Source: Streptomyces sp. CB02959
GTDB taxonomy: Bacteria; Actinomycetota; Actinomycetes; Streptomycetales; Streptomycetaceae
DNA: 64,000 nucleotides
Assembly: GCF_002803155.1 (NCBI RefSeq)
Contig: NZ_NNBP01000028.1
Span: forward strand, 124,001-188,000
Direction of reading: 5' to 3'
Part shown: positions 8,966-16,795 of the stretch, piece by piece
Layout: each line of letters starts with the position of its first letter
How positions within the stretch are numbered: position 1 is the stretch's first letter
Made by a program: the position numbers and the translations under genes
Notes under the pieces: model-generated
Seen by the model: the letters and a program-made list of their open reading frames with translations, nothing else
The model's database searches: none
What the model was told of the DNA's origin: nothing

Positions 8966-8995
8966 ATGAGAACCGTCTGAGAAGGCCCTGAGAGA
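8966..8995 (-). promoter_or_regulatory. Three 11-bp-spaced TTCTCA direct repeats in the protease promoter
   Basis: On the minus strand CTCTCA, TTCTCA and TTCTCA occur at exact 11-bp steps (plus-strand TGAGAA at 8967 and 8978, TGAGAG at 8989), 25-52 bp upstream of the protease ATG. One repeat per helical turn is the usual arrangement for OmpR-family regulators, and the mycobacterial MprA box is also made of CTCAG-type direct repeats. If transcription starts at or near the ATG, the repeats cover the -35 region as an activator would. Confidence 0.6.
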
Positions 8996-9075
8996 CCCGA
9001 CAGAAGTGGGTATGCCCGGTATAAGGAAGCCCTCGTTCCGGTGCCCGGTCCGGCGCCGTTCGGCGGTCGGCCCGC

Positions 9076-10101
9076 TCAGCCCCCGCACCCGCACGACCGC
9101 CGCACCACCAGCCGCGACGGGAACTGCCGCAGCCGCTCGCGGCGCGAGCCGACCACCCGCAGCCCGTCGTCCAGCACCAGGTCGACCGCCGCCCGGGCCA
9201 TCGCCTGCCGGTCCGAGGCCACCGTCGTCAGCGGCGGATCGGTGAGCCCGGCCTCCTTCACGTCGTCGAAGCCGGCCACCGCCAGCTCGCCCGGGACGTC
9301 GATCCGCAGCTCGCGGGCGGCCCGCAGCACGCCGATCGCCTGGTCGTCGGTGGCGCACATGATGGCCGGCGGCCGGTCCGGCCCGGCCAGCAGCCCGAGC
9401 GCGACCTGGTAGGCGTCGTAGCGGTTGTAGGGCGCCTGGAAGTAGCGCCCCTCCGTCGACCGCCCGGACTCCAGCATGGCCCGCCGCCAGCCCTCGACGT
9501 GGTCGGTGACCGGGTCGCCGGACTTCGGGGTCTCCTCGGTGCCGCCCAGGAAGGCGACGTACTCGTGGCCGTGCTCCAGGAGGTGCCGGGTCGCCAGCTG
9601 CGCGCCCCAGATGTCGTCGGTCATCACCGCGACGTCGTCGATGGCGTCCGGCCGGCGGTGCAGCAGCACCACCCGGGCGTCCCAGGCGTCGATCTCCGCG
9701 GCGGCGTGCTCACTGGGGCCCTGGCTGATCAGGATCAGCCCGGCCACCCGCATCCCGAGGAACGCGCGGAGGTAGTGGACCTCGCGCTCGTCGATGTAGT
9801 TGGCGTTGCCGACCAGCACCATCTTGCCGCGCTCGGAGGCGGCCTGTTCGACGGCGTGCGCCATCTCCGCGAAGAACGGCTGCCTGGTGTCCGGGACGAT
9901 CAGACCTATGAGGTCGGTACGGCGGGACGCCATGGCCTGCGCGACCCGGTCGGGTCGGTAGCCGAGCTCCTTGATGGCGGCGAGCACCCGCTCGCGCGTG
10001 GCCGGGGCGACCGGCCTCGGTCCGTTGTTGATGACGTAACTGACGACGGCGGTGGATGTCCCCGCCAGTTTTGCCACATCATCCCGCGTCACCTTGGCCA
10101 C
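9076..10101 (-). CDS. LacI-family transcriptional regulator
   Basis: 341 residues starting at GTG (MAKVTRDDVAKLAGTSTAVV). The N-terminal LacI helix-turn-helix (residues 5-50) and hinge (about 50-60) are followed by a periplasmic-binding-protein-like ligand domain with the usual 'GLIVPDTRQPFFAEM' entry. The protein ends in SCGCGG. No sugar operon is adjacent, so the effector and targets cannot be read from context. The gene order between the HtrA protease and glnR matches other Streptomyces. Confidence 0.88.
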   Translation of the reverse strand: MAKVTRDDVAKLAGTSTAVVSYVINNGPRPVAPATRERVLAAIKELGYRPDRVAQAMASRRTDLIGLIVPDTRQPFFAEMAHAVEQAASERGKMVLVGNANYIDEREVHYLRAFLGMRVAGLILISQGPSEHAAAEIDAWDARVVLLHRRPDAIDDVAVMTDDIWGAQLATRHLLEHGHEYVAFLGGTEETPKSGDPVTDHVEGWRRAMLESGRSTEGRYFQAPYNRYDAYQVALGLLAGPDRPPAIMCATDDQAIGVLRAARELRIDVPGELAVAGFDDVKEAGLTDPPLTTVASDRQAMARAAVDLVLDDGLRVVGSRRERLRQFPSRLVVRRSCGCGG

Positions 10102-10125
10102 GCGCGGCAGTCTACGCGGGTGGTC

Positions 10126-10941
10126 CTACCGGCGGGCAGGCTGTGTGGACGAGGATCCGGCGCCCGACGAGGACGAACGCGCGGGCGCCCGCCCGTCGGC
10201 CCGCTTGCCTCCGTCACCGGCCTTCGCGCCGCCGTCCTGGGCCTTGGCCTCCGCGGCCGCCCGCTCCACCTTCTCCGGCACCACGAAGCGGTAGCCGACG
10301 TTCCGGACGGTGCCGATCAGCGACTCGTGCTCGGGGCCGAGCTTGGCGCGCAGGCGCCGGACGTGCACGTCCACCGTCCGCGTACCGCCGAAGTAGTCGT
10401 AGCCCCACACTTCCTGGAGGAGCTGGGCGCGGGTGAAGACCCGGCCCGGGTGCTGCGCCAGGTACTTCAGCAGCTCGAACTCCTTGAAGGTCAGGTCCAG
10501 GACCCGGCCCTTCAGCTTGGCGCTGTACGTGGCCTCGTCCACCGAGAGATCACCGGTGCGGATCTCCATGGGGCCGTTGTCGGTGGTGATCTGCTGGCGG
10601 CCCATCGCCAGCCGCAGCCGCGCCTCCACCTCGGCCGGCCCGGCGGTGTCCAGCATGACGTCGTCGACGCCCCAGTCGGCGGTGACGGCGGCCAGCCCGC
10701 CCTCGGTGACCACCAGCACCAGCGGGCAGCCGGGTCCGGTGGACCGCAGCAGCTGGCACAGGGACCGCACGTGCGGAAGGTCGCGGCGGCCGTCGATCAG
10801 TATGACGTCGGCCCCGGGGGTGTCGATCAGGGCCGGACCCTCGGCGGGGGCCACCCGGACGCTGTGCAGCAGCAAGCCGAGCGCCGGAAGCACCTCCGTC
10901 GACGGTTGGAGAGCATTGGTCAGCAGCAGAAGTGAACTCAC
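10126..10941 (-). CDS. glnR: GlnR, global nitrogen regulator
   Basis: 271 residues, OmpR family. GlnR activates or represses nitrogen genes (glnA, glnII, amtB, nir) in actinomycetes. A receiver-like domain spans about 1-115 with DVILIDGRR. It lacks the usual N-terminal acidic pair (MSSLLLLTNA), as in atypical GlnR proteins that work without a cognate kinase. A winged helix spans about 125-220 (TFKEFELLKYLAQHPG, RTVDVHVRRLRAKLG). A Ser/Ala/Lys-rich tail follows. It starts at GTG 10941, which overlaps the stop of a 25-codon ORF as GTGA. The sequence and gene context fit GlnR well. Confidence 0.93.
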   Translation of the reverse strand: MSSLLLLTNALQPSTEVLPALGLLLHSVRVAPAEGPALIDTPGADVILIDGRRDLPHVRSLCQLLRSTGPGCPLVLVVTEGGLAAVTADWGVDDVMLDTAGPAEVEARLRLAMGRQQITTDNGPMEIRTGDLSVDEATYSAKLKGRVLDLTFKEFELLKYLAQHPGRVFTRAQLLQEVWGYDYFGGTRTVDVHVRRLRAKLGPEHESLIGTVRNVGYRFVVPEKVERAAAEAKAQDGGAKAGDGGKRADGRAPARSSSSGAGSSSTQPARR

Positions 10942-11015
10942 TTCCGACCACCTACCCGGTTTCCGGCGAGCTTCGTCCTGTGCGGCTCGCTGTCCTGCAC
11001 GCTTCGCTTGCCCAT
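10938..11015 (-). CDS. 25-residue ORF overlapping the glnR start (candidate leader peptide)
   Basis: ATG at 11015, stop overlapping the glnR GTG by 4 nt (GTGA, 10938-10941). It begins MGKRSVQDSEPHRTK and is basic (9 Lys/Arg/His of 25). A GAGGAGG ribosome site lies at 11027-11033, 11 nt upstream of the ATG, whereas glnR itself has no clear ribosome site. This suggests glnR is translated by coupling to this ORF. Whether the peptide has a function is unknown. Confidence 0.55.
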   Translation of the reverse strand: MGKRSVQDSEPHRTKLAGNRVGGRK

Positions 11016-11041
11016 GACGTCTGGTTCCTCCTCGGTCCCTG

Positions 11042-11074
11042 CGACGGGGGCACCACCCGGCCAGGCCGGGGGAG
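11042..11074. repeat. G/C-run palindrome in the glnR leader region
   Basis: GGGGGCACCA, then CCCGGCC-A-GGCCGGG followed by GGAG. It resembles in composition the insertion at 1600-1641. It lies just upstream of the GAGGAGG of the small ORF and could fold in the glnR 5' leader. Confidence 0.45.
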
Positions 11075-11137
11075 TCTGCGGCACTGCTTCGTACGGAGTG
11101 CTTCCGCTCACATCTCTTTGCGTGCGTGAAAGCACAA

Positions 11138-11169
11138 AAGGATCCGGGGGCGACGCTGCCCGGATCCTT
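11138..11169 (-). terminator. Perfect 11-bp hairpin with T-rich tail between glnR and the hydrolase
   Basis: AAGGATCCGGG / CCCGGATCCTT with a 10-nt loop. On the minus strand the stem runs into CCTTTTGTGCTTT, a terminator-like tail, so it would stop leftward transcription before the glnR promoter region. It lies 23 bp before the hydrolase ATG, so it may also fold in that gene's leader. Confidence 0.6.
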
Positions 11170-11191
11170 CTTGCCCAGCAGAATAGCTCAC

Positions 11192-12094
11192 ATGAGTTGC
11201 GGACCCGAGGCCGATTTTGCACGTTCTTGTGTTCCGTCGATCACTTCGAGTGGTCACCGGGCGACCCTGTTGACGGACGACGGCGTCCGTATCGAGGCCG
11301 CCCGCACCCCCCGGAACCCGCTTCCCGAAGCGCTTTCCGCACCCTCGTCCGGGCCCTTTCCCGCCCCCGCGACCGACCTCGCCATCGTCCTCGCCCACGG
11401 CTTCACCGGCTCCCTCGAACGGCCCGCGCTCCGCCGTGCGGCCGCCGCGTTGTCCCAGCATGCGGACGTGATCACGTTCTCGTTCCGGGGGCACGGCGGC
11501 TCCGGCGGGCGCTCCACGGTCGGCGACCGGGAGATCCACGACCTGACCGCCGCCGTCCGCTGGGCCCGCTCCCTGGGGCACCGCCGGATCGCCACCGTCG
11601 GCTTCTCCATGGGCGGCTCGGTGGTCCTCCGGCAGGCCGCCCTGCACGGCCGGCGGCGGGCGGGCGGCGGGTGGGGGGAGCACGGGGAGCGCACGGATGC
11701 GTCCCCCGATGTCGTGGTCGCGGTCAGTGCTCCCGCCCGGTGGTACTACCGGGGCACGGCGTCGATGCGGCGCCTCCACTGGGCCGTCACGCGCCCCACC
11801 GGGCGCCTGGTCTCCCGCGTCGGTCTGCGCACCCGCGTCCACCCCGAGGAGTGGGACCCGGTCCCCCTCTCCCCCACCGAGGCGGTCCCCCTGATCACCC
11901 CGACCCCGCTGCTCCTCGTCCACGGCGACCGCGACCCCTACTTCCCGCTCGACCACCCGCGCATGCTGATGGCCGCCGCCGACCCCGCCACCACCGCACT
12001 CTGGATCGAACCGGGCTTCGGCCACGCGGAGAACGCCGCGGGCCCGGAGCTGCTGCGGCGGATCGGGGCGTGGGCGGTGGCGCGGGCGGCCTGA
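11192..12094 (+). CDS. Alpha/beta hydrolase
   Basis: 300 residues. The fold is shown by AIVLAHGFTGS (oxyanion strand), the nucleophile elbow GFSMGGS (Ser), HGDRDPYFP near the acid, and the C-terminal His in GFGHAENA. A Gly/Arg-rich insertion (about residues 150-170) lies after the nucleophile helix. The ATG at 11192 is preferred to an in-frame start at 11126 because the perfect hairpin 11138-11169 lies between them. The substrate is unknown; it is the conserved neighbour of glnR in Streptomyces. Confidence 0.85.
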   Translation: MSCGPEADFARSCVPSITSSGHRATLLTDDGVRIEAARTPRNPLPEALSAPSSGPFPAPATDLAIVLAHGFTGSLERPALRRAAAALSQHADVITFSFRGHGGSGGRSTVGDREIHDLTAAVRWARSLGHRRIATVGFSMGGSVVLRQAALHGRRRAGGGWGEHGERTDASPDVVVAVSAPARWYYRGTASMRRLHWAVTRPTGRLVSRVGLRTRVHPEEWDPVPLSPTEAVPLITPTPLLLVHGDRDPYFPLDHPRMLMAAADPATTALWIEPGFGHAENAAGPELLRRIGAWAVARAA

Positions 12095-12096
12095 CC

Positions 12097-12279
12097 TCAC
12101 CCGGCGTCGGCGTCCTCGGCGGGCTCGTCCTCCTCCTCGTCGGCCACCGGCGGCTTGTGGGCGTGGATCCGGTTCTGGACGCGGATGGCGGTTTCGCGCA
12201 GCTCCTGCCACTGGTCGAGGTCGTCGAAGACCGGGGCGGTGATGCCCTGGCGCCGCGAGGCGTGGCAGGCACCCTCTCG
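12097..12279 (-). pseudogene. Remnant of a small cytosolic protein (no start codon)
   Basis: An open stretch of 60 codons ends at TCA 12097-12099 with protein-like sequence (VFDDLDQWQELRETAIRVQN) and an acidic tail (ADEEEDEPAEDAG). In frame, it is preceded by a TGA at 12280-12282, and there is no ATG, GTG or TTG between. The codon usage and the amphipathic helix argue it was coding. A frameshift or deletion probably removed the 5' part. No family is recognised. Confidence 0.45.
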
Positions 12280-12432
12280 TCACCACGCACAGGCTCCGCC
12301 CGGCGGTCGTACGGGAACGCCGCACTGCGGAGGATCAGCCCTCGTGCGAGGCGCACACTCACCGCAAGCGACACGCCGCTCGTCAACTCCCTTGCGGGCA
12401 GCGGCTTCCAGGCCATCCTGAAACCCTCACGT

Positions 12433-12489
12433 CACGGTGCCGTCGGAGGCACGGTGCCGTCGTGCGTCACATGCGTCACATGCGTCACA
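12433..12489. repeat. Cluster of direct repeats: 13-bp pair plus 9-bp triplet
   Basis: CACGGTGCCGTCG occurs at 12433-12445 and 12450-12462. TGCGTCACA then repeats three times without a gap (12463-12489). On the minus strand the triplet reads TGTGACGCA. The stretch 12280-12598 otherwise holds no gene I can support. The repeats lie downstream of the ABC exporter operon. Confidence 0.7.
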
Positions 12490-12598
12490 CACCCTAGTGG
12501 CACGACGGTGCGATTTTCGCAGGAATCTCCCACCAGGGGAGTCCCCGCAACAGGGCGGTGGGCGGCGGGGGTTGGGGACCGCTCCGCCGCCCCGTGCC

Positions 12599-14623
12599 CT
12601 ACTCGGCCTCCACCACCGCGTCGGCGAACTGGGCCGCGTACAGGCGGGCGTAGGCGCCGTCGGCGGCCAGCAGCGTTTCGTGGGTGCCCTGTTCGACGAT
12701 CGAGCCGTTCTCCATCACCAGGATGACGTCGGCGTCGCGGATGGTGGAGAGGCGGTGGGCGATGACGAAGCTGGTGCGGCCGGTGCGGAGTTGGGCCATG
12801 GCGTGCTGGATGAGGACCTCGGTGCGGGTGTCCACCGAGCTGGTGGCCTCGTCCAGGACCAGGATGGCCGGTTCCGCGAGGAAGGCGCGGGCGATGGTGA
12901 TGAGCTGCTTCTCGCCCACCGAGACGTTGCCGCCCTCCTCGTCGATGACGGTGTCGTAGCCGTCCGGGAGGGTGCGGACGAAGCGGTCGACGTGGGTGGC
13001 CCTGGCCGCCGCGACGACCTTGTCGCGGGTGGTGCCCTCGGGGGCGCCGTAGGCGATGTTCTCGGCGATGGTGCCGCCGAAGAGCCAGGTGTCCTGGAGG
13101 ACCATGCCGATGTTGCCGCGCAGCTCCTCGCGGGACATCCGGGCGATGTCCACGCCGTCGAGGGTGATCCGGCCCCCGCGCACCTCGTAGAACCGCATCA
13201 GGAGGTTGACCAGGGTGGTCTTGCCGGCGCCGGTGGGGCCGACGATGGCGACGGTCTGGCCGGGGCGGACGGTGAGCGAGAGGCCGTCGATGAGCGGCTT
13301 GTTCTCCTCGTAGCGGAAGGCGACGTCCTCGAAGGCGACCCGGCCGGTGACCTGCTCCGGGCGGGCGGGCCGCGCCGGGTCCGGGTCCTGCTCCGCGGCG
13401 TCGAGGAGTTCGAAGACCCGCTCGGCGGAGGCGACGCCGGACTGGACGAGGTTGGCCATCGAGGCGACCTGGGTCAGCGGCTGGCTGAACTGGCGGCTGT
13501 ACTGGATGAACGCCTGGACGTCGCCGATGGACAGTGCGCCGGAGGCGACGCGCAGACCGCCGACCACGGCCACCAGGACATAGTTGAGGTTGCCGATGAA
13601 CATCATCGCGGGCTGGATGATGCCGGAGATGAACTGGGCCCTGAAGCCCGCGGAGTAGAGCGCCTCGTTCTGCTCGCGGAAGAGCTCGGCGGACTCCTTC
13701 TGCCGGCCGAAGACCTTGATCAGGGAGTGGCCGGTGTACATCTCCTCGATGTGCGCGTTGAGCTTGCCGGTGGTCTTCCACTGCTGGACGAACTGCGGCT
13801 GGGCGCGCTTGCCGACCTTGGTGGCGACCACGACCGAGACCGGCACGGTGACCAGCGCGACCAGCGCCAGCAGCCACGAGATCCAGAACATCATGGCCAG
13901 CACGCCGACGATGGTCAGCAGCGAGGACACGATCTGGCTGAGGGTCTGCTGGAGGGTCTGCTGGATGTTGTCGATGTCGTTGGTGGCGCGGGAGAGCACC
14001 TCGCCGCGCTGCTGCTTGTCGAAGTAGCTCAGCGGCAGCCGCGCCAGCTTCTCCTCGACCTGCTCGCGCATCCGGAAGACGGTGCGCTGGACGACCCGGG
14101 TGGCGATCCGGGCCTGGACGAAGCCGAAGACGGCGGAGCCCGCGTAGATCAGGGTGACCCAGAGCAGGACCGTGCCGACCGCGCCGAAGTCGATGTGCGG
14201 GCTGGGGGCCACCGGCATGCTGGCGACCAGGTCCGCCAGCCCGCCCTGGCCGTGCGCCCGCAGCTGCTCGGCGGCCTGCGCCTTGGTCAGGCCCGCGGGC
14301 AGGTGGCGGCCGACGATACCGGCCATGATCAGGTCGGTGGCCCGGCCCAGCACCTTGGGTCCGACGACGGTCAGCGCCACGCTCAGCACGCCCAGCAGCA
14401 GCGCGACCGCGATGATGCCGCGCTCCGGCCGCATCTGGGCCAGCAGCCGCTTGCCGGAGCTCTTGAAGTGCAGGGACTTGTCGATCGGGCCGCCCATCAT
14501 GCGGGCCATCGGGCCGGCGCTGGGGGCCGGGCCGCGGCGGGGCGCCGAGGCGGGGGCCTCCCCGGCGGGCGCCTCCTCGGGGGCCCGGTCGGCGGCCGGG
14601 CCCTGCTTGTCCGCGGTGGTCAT
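12599..14623 (-). CDS. ABC exporter subunit B (consensus ATPase site half)
   Basis: 674 residues: a charged N-terminus, a type IV exporter transmembrane domain of about six helices, then a nucleotide-binding domain. Walker A GPTGAGKTT is near residue 461. The signature is degenerate (VSVGEKQ). Walker B ILVLDEATSS is near 586 with its catalytic Glu, and the switch His is in VIAHRLST near 621. It pairs with the upstream gene: its ATG overlaps that gene's stop as ATGA (14620-14623). The arrangement is that of heterodimeric multidrug or lipid exporters (TM287/288, LmrCD type). The substrate is unknown. Confidence 0.9.
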   Translation of the reverse strand: MTTADKQGPAADRAPEEAPAGEAPASAPRRGPAPSAGPMARMMGGPIDKSLHFKSSGKRLLAQMRPERGIIAVALLLGVLSVALTVVGPKVLGRATDLIMAGIVGRHLPAGLTKAQAAEQLRAHGQGGLADLVASMPVAPSPHIDFGAVGTVLLWVTLIYAGSAVFGFVQARIATRVVQRTVFRMREQVEEKLARLPLSYFDKQQRGEVLSRATNDIDNIQQTLQQTLSQIVSSLLTIVGVLAMMFWISWLLALVALVTVPVSVVVATKVGKRAQPQFVQQWKTTGKLNAHIEEMYTGHSLIKVFGRQKESAELFREQNEALYSAGFRAQFISGIIQPAMMFIGNLNYVLVAVVGGLRVASGALSIGDVQAFIQYSRQFSQPLTQVASMANLVQSGVASAERVFELLDAAEQDPDPARPARPEQVTGRVAFEDVAFRYEENKPLIDGLSLTVRPGQTVAIVGPTGAGKTTLVNLLMRFYEVRGGRITLDGVDIARMSREELRGNIGMVLQDTWLFGGTIAENIAYGAPEGTTRDKVVAAARATHVDRFVRTLPDGYDTVIDEEGGNVSVGEKQLITIARAFLAEPAILVLDEATSSVDTRTEVLIQHAMAQLRTGRTSFVIAHRLSTIRDADVILVMENGSIVEQGTHETLLAADGAYARLYAAQFADAVVEAE

Positions 14624-16353
14624 GCCGCCTCCTGCTCGGTGAGCTGGGAGAGCACGATCTCCCGGTAGGTCTCGTTGCCGGCCATCAGCTCGCGGTGGGT
14701 GCCGGTGCCCACGATCCGGCCCTCGTCGAGGACCACGATCCGGTCGGCGCCGCGGATCGTGGACACCCGCTGGGCGACGATCACCACGGTGGCCCGGTCG
14801 GTCTCCTGGGCCAGCGCGGCGCGCAGGGCCGCGTCGGTGGCGTAGTCCAGGGCGGAGAAGGAGTCGTCGAAGAGGTAGATCTCCGGCTTGCGGACCAGCG
14901 CGCGGGCGATCGCCAGCCGCTGCCGCTGGCCGCCGGAGACGTTGGAGCCGCCCTGCGCGATCGGCGCCGCCAGGCCGCCCTCCATCCGCGCCACGAAGCC
15001 CTCGGCCTGGGCGGTCCGCAGCGCCTGCCACAGCTCCTCGTCGGTGGCGTCCGGATTGCCGTACCGCAGGTTGCTGGCGACCGTCCCGGAGAAGAGGTAC
15101 GGCTTCTGCGGCACCAGGCCGATGACGGAGGCCAGCGTCTCCGGGTCGAGGGTGCGCACGTCCACGCCGTCGACCAGGACGGTGCCGCCGGTGGCGTCGA
15201 AGAGCCGGGGCACCAGCCCGAGGAGGGTGGACTTGCCGGCGCCGGTGGAGCCGATGACGGCGGTGGTCTCGCCGGGGCGGGCGACCAGGGAGATGTCCTT
15301 GAGGACCGGCTGCTCGGCGCCGGGGAAACGGAACTCGACGTTCTGGAGCTCCAGTTCGCCGTGCCGCCGCAGTGCGGTGACCGGCTCGGCGGGCGGGGAG
15401 ACGCTGGACTCGGTCGTCAGCACCTCCTGAATGCGCTCGGCGCAGACCTCGGCGCGCGGCAGCATCATCACCATGAAGGTCGCCATCATGATCGACATCA
15501 GGATGTACATCAGGTAGCTGAGGAAGGCCGTCAGCGCCCCGATCTGCATCTGCTCGCTGTCGATGCGCAGCCCGCCGAACCAGACCACGGCCACGCTGGA
15601 GAGGTTCACGATCAGCATGACCAGCGGGAACATCATCGTCATCAGCCGGCCGGCGCGGATCGAGATGTCGTACAGGTCGGTGTTGGCCTCGGCGAACCGC
15701 TCGCGCTCGTGCCGGTCCCGGACGAAGGCGCGGATGACGCGGATACCGGCGATCTGCTCGCGCAGCACGCGGTTGACGGTGTCGATGCGCTCCTGCACCC
15801 CGCGGAACAGCGGACGCATCCGGCGCACGATGAGGGAGACGAGGATCGCCAGGACCGGGACGATGACCAGGAGGAGCGCCGACAGCGGCACGTCCTGGTT
15901 GAGCGCCATGACGACGCCGCCGACGCACATGATCGGCGCCGAGACCATCATCGTGAACGTCATCAGGACCAGCATCTGGACCTGCTGGACGTCGTTGGTG
16001 GTCCGGGTGATCAGCGAGGGCGCGCCGAAGCCGCCCATCTCCCGGGCGGAGAACGCCTGCACCCGGTCGAAGACCGCGGCCCGGACGTCCCGGCCGAGCG
16101 CCATGGCCGTACGGGCGCCGAAGTAGACCGCGCCGATCGCGCAGACGATCTGCAGCAGCGTCACCGCGACCATGAAGCCGCCGACGCGGAAGATGTAACC
16201 GGTGTCCCCCGGCACGACACCGCTGTCGATGATGTCCGCGTTGAGGTTCGGCAGATAGAGCGTCGCCAGCGTCTGGATCAGCTGGAGCAGGACGATCAGA
16301 TATATGGAGCGCCTGTAGGGCCGCAGATGCGCCCGCGCGAGTCGGACCAACAC
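14620..16353 (-). CDS. ABC exporter subunit A (degenerate ATPase site half)
   Basis: 577 residues: a six-helix exporter transmembrane domain (about 15-300) and a nucleotide-binding domain. Walker A GSTGAGKST is near 370. The signature NVSGGQRQR is canonical. Walker B ends in Asp rather than Glu (IYLFDDS, near 491-497), and the switch position is Gln instead of His (VAQRVST, near 523). These two substitutions define the non-hydrolysing site of heterodimeric exporters. It is first gene of the two-gene operon. A TTGCC-TTC-GGCAA palindrome lies just upstream. Confidence 0.9.
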   Translation of the reverse strand: MLVRLARAHLRPYRRSIYLIVLLQLIQTLATLYLPNLNADIIDSGVVPGDTGYIFRVGGFMVAVTLLQIVCAIGAVYFGARTAMALGRDVRAAVFDRVQAFSAREMGGFGAPSLITRTTNDVQQVQMLVLMTFTMMVSAPIMCVGGVVMALNQDVPLSALLLVIVPVLAILVSLIVRRMRPLFRGVQERIDTVNRVLREQIAGIRVIRAFVRDRHERERFAEANTDLYDISIRAGRLMTMMFPLVMLIVNLSSVAVVWFGGLRIDSEQMQIGALTAFLSYLMYILMSIMMATFMVMMLPRAEVCAERIQEVLTTESSVSPPAEPVTALRRHGELELQNVEFRFPGAEQPVLKDISLVARPGETTAVIGSTGAGKSTLLGLVPRLFDATGGTVLVDGVDVRTLDPETLASVIGLVPQKPYLFSGTVASNLRYGNPDATDEELWQALRTAQAEGFVARMEGGLAAPIAQGGSNVSGGQRQRLAIARALVRKPEIYLFDDSFSALDYATDAALRAALAQETDRATVVIVAQRVSTIRGADRIVVLDEGRIVGTGTHRELMAGNETYREIVLSQLTEQEAA

Positions 16354-16374
16354 AGGCGGAGCCTATGCGAACAC

Positions 16375-16387
16375 TTGCCTTCGGCAA
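16375..16387. promoter_or_regulatory. Small palindrome upstream of the ABC exporter operon
   Basis: TTGCC-TTC-GGCAA lies 22-34 bp before the exporter start at 16353. TTGCC/GGCAA half-sites are typical of MarR-type operators controlling exporters; no such regulator is encoded next door, so the link is tentative. Confidence 0.35.
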
Positions 16388-16521
16388 TCGAATTTCTCCG
16401 AACCGTGCAGGAATCGGCCCGGACCGCCACAAGTCTTTACCCGAACTTGCCCGGATTCGGCCCGGCCGCCGCGTACGCCATCATGGAGGCGGCAAGAGCC
16501 CCCCGACATGAAGAGGCCGCC

Positions 16522-16785
16522 GTGACAACAACTGGCACCGTGCGCTACTGGGCCGCGGCCAAGGCCGCCGCCGGCGCGGCAGAGGAGCCGTACGCGGCGG
16601 CCACGCTCGCCGAGGCGCTGGACGTGGCGCGCACCACGCACGCCGCGAACCCGGAGTTCGCCCGCGTCCTGCTGCGCTGCTCCTTCCTGGTGGACGGCGT
16701 CCAGGTCGGCTCCCGCGATCATGCGGAGGTGCCGCTGTCCCAGGGCGGCACCGTCGAGGTCCTGCCGCCGTTCGCCGGAGGATGA
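16522..16785 (+). CDS. MoaD/ThiS-family ubiquitin-like sulfur carrier
   Basis: 87 residues, beta-grasp fold (GTVRYWAAAKAAAG at the start, VLPPFAGG at the end). The C-terminal Gly-Gly is the thiocarboxylation tail of MoaD, the small subunit of molybdopterin synthase, or of a related sulfur carrier. Start at GTG 16522, giving the usual family length; an in-frame ATG at 16483 would add 13 untypical residues. It is followed after 10 bp by a membrane protein gene. No other molybdenum cofactor genes are nearby. Confidence 0.82.
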   Translation: MTTTGTVRYWAAAKAAAGAAEEPYAAATLAEALDVARTTHAANPEFARVLLRCSFLVDGVQVGSRDHAEVPLSQGGTVEVLPPFAGG

Positions 16786-16795
16786 GCAGAGGGTC

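Noticed and set aside
11126..11191. Upstream start for the alpha/beta hydrolase
   Set aside because: A perfect 11-bp hairpin with a T-rich tail lies inside; the extra residues look non-coding.
12300..12416. Small ORF starting MAWKPLPARELTSG on the minus strand
   Set aside because: It runs on in the wrong frame through the protein-like remnant at 12097-12279; at most it is a broken 5' part of that gene.
12437..14668. 743-codon plus-strand ORF opposite the ABC exporter gene
   Set aside because: Shadow frame; the minus strand encodes canonical ABC motifs.
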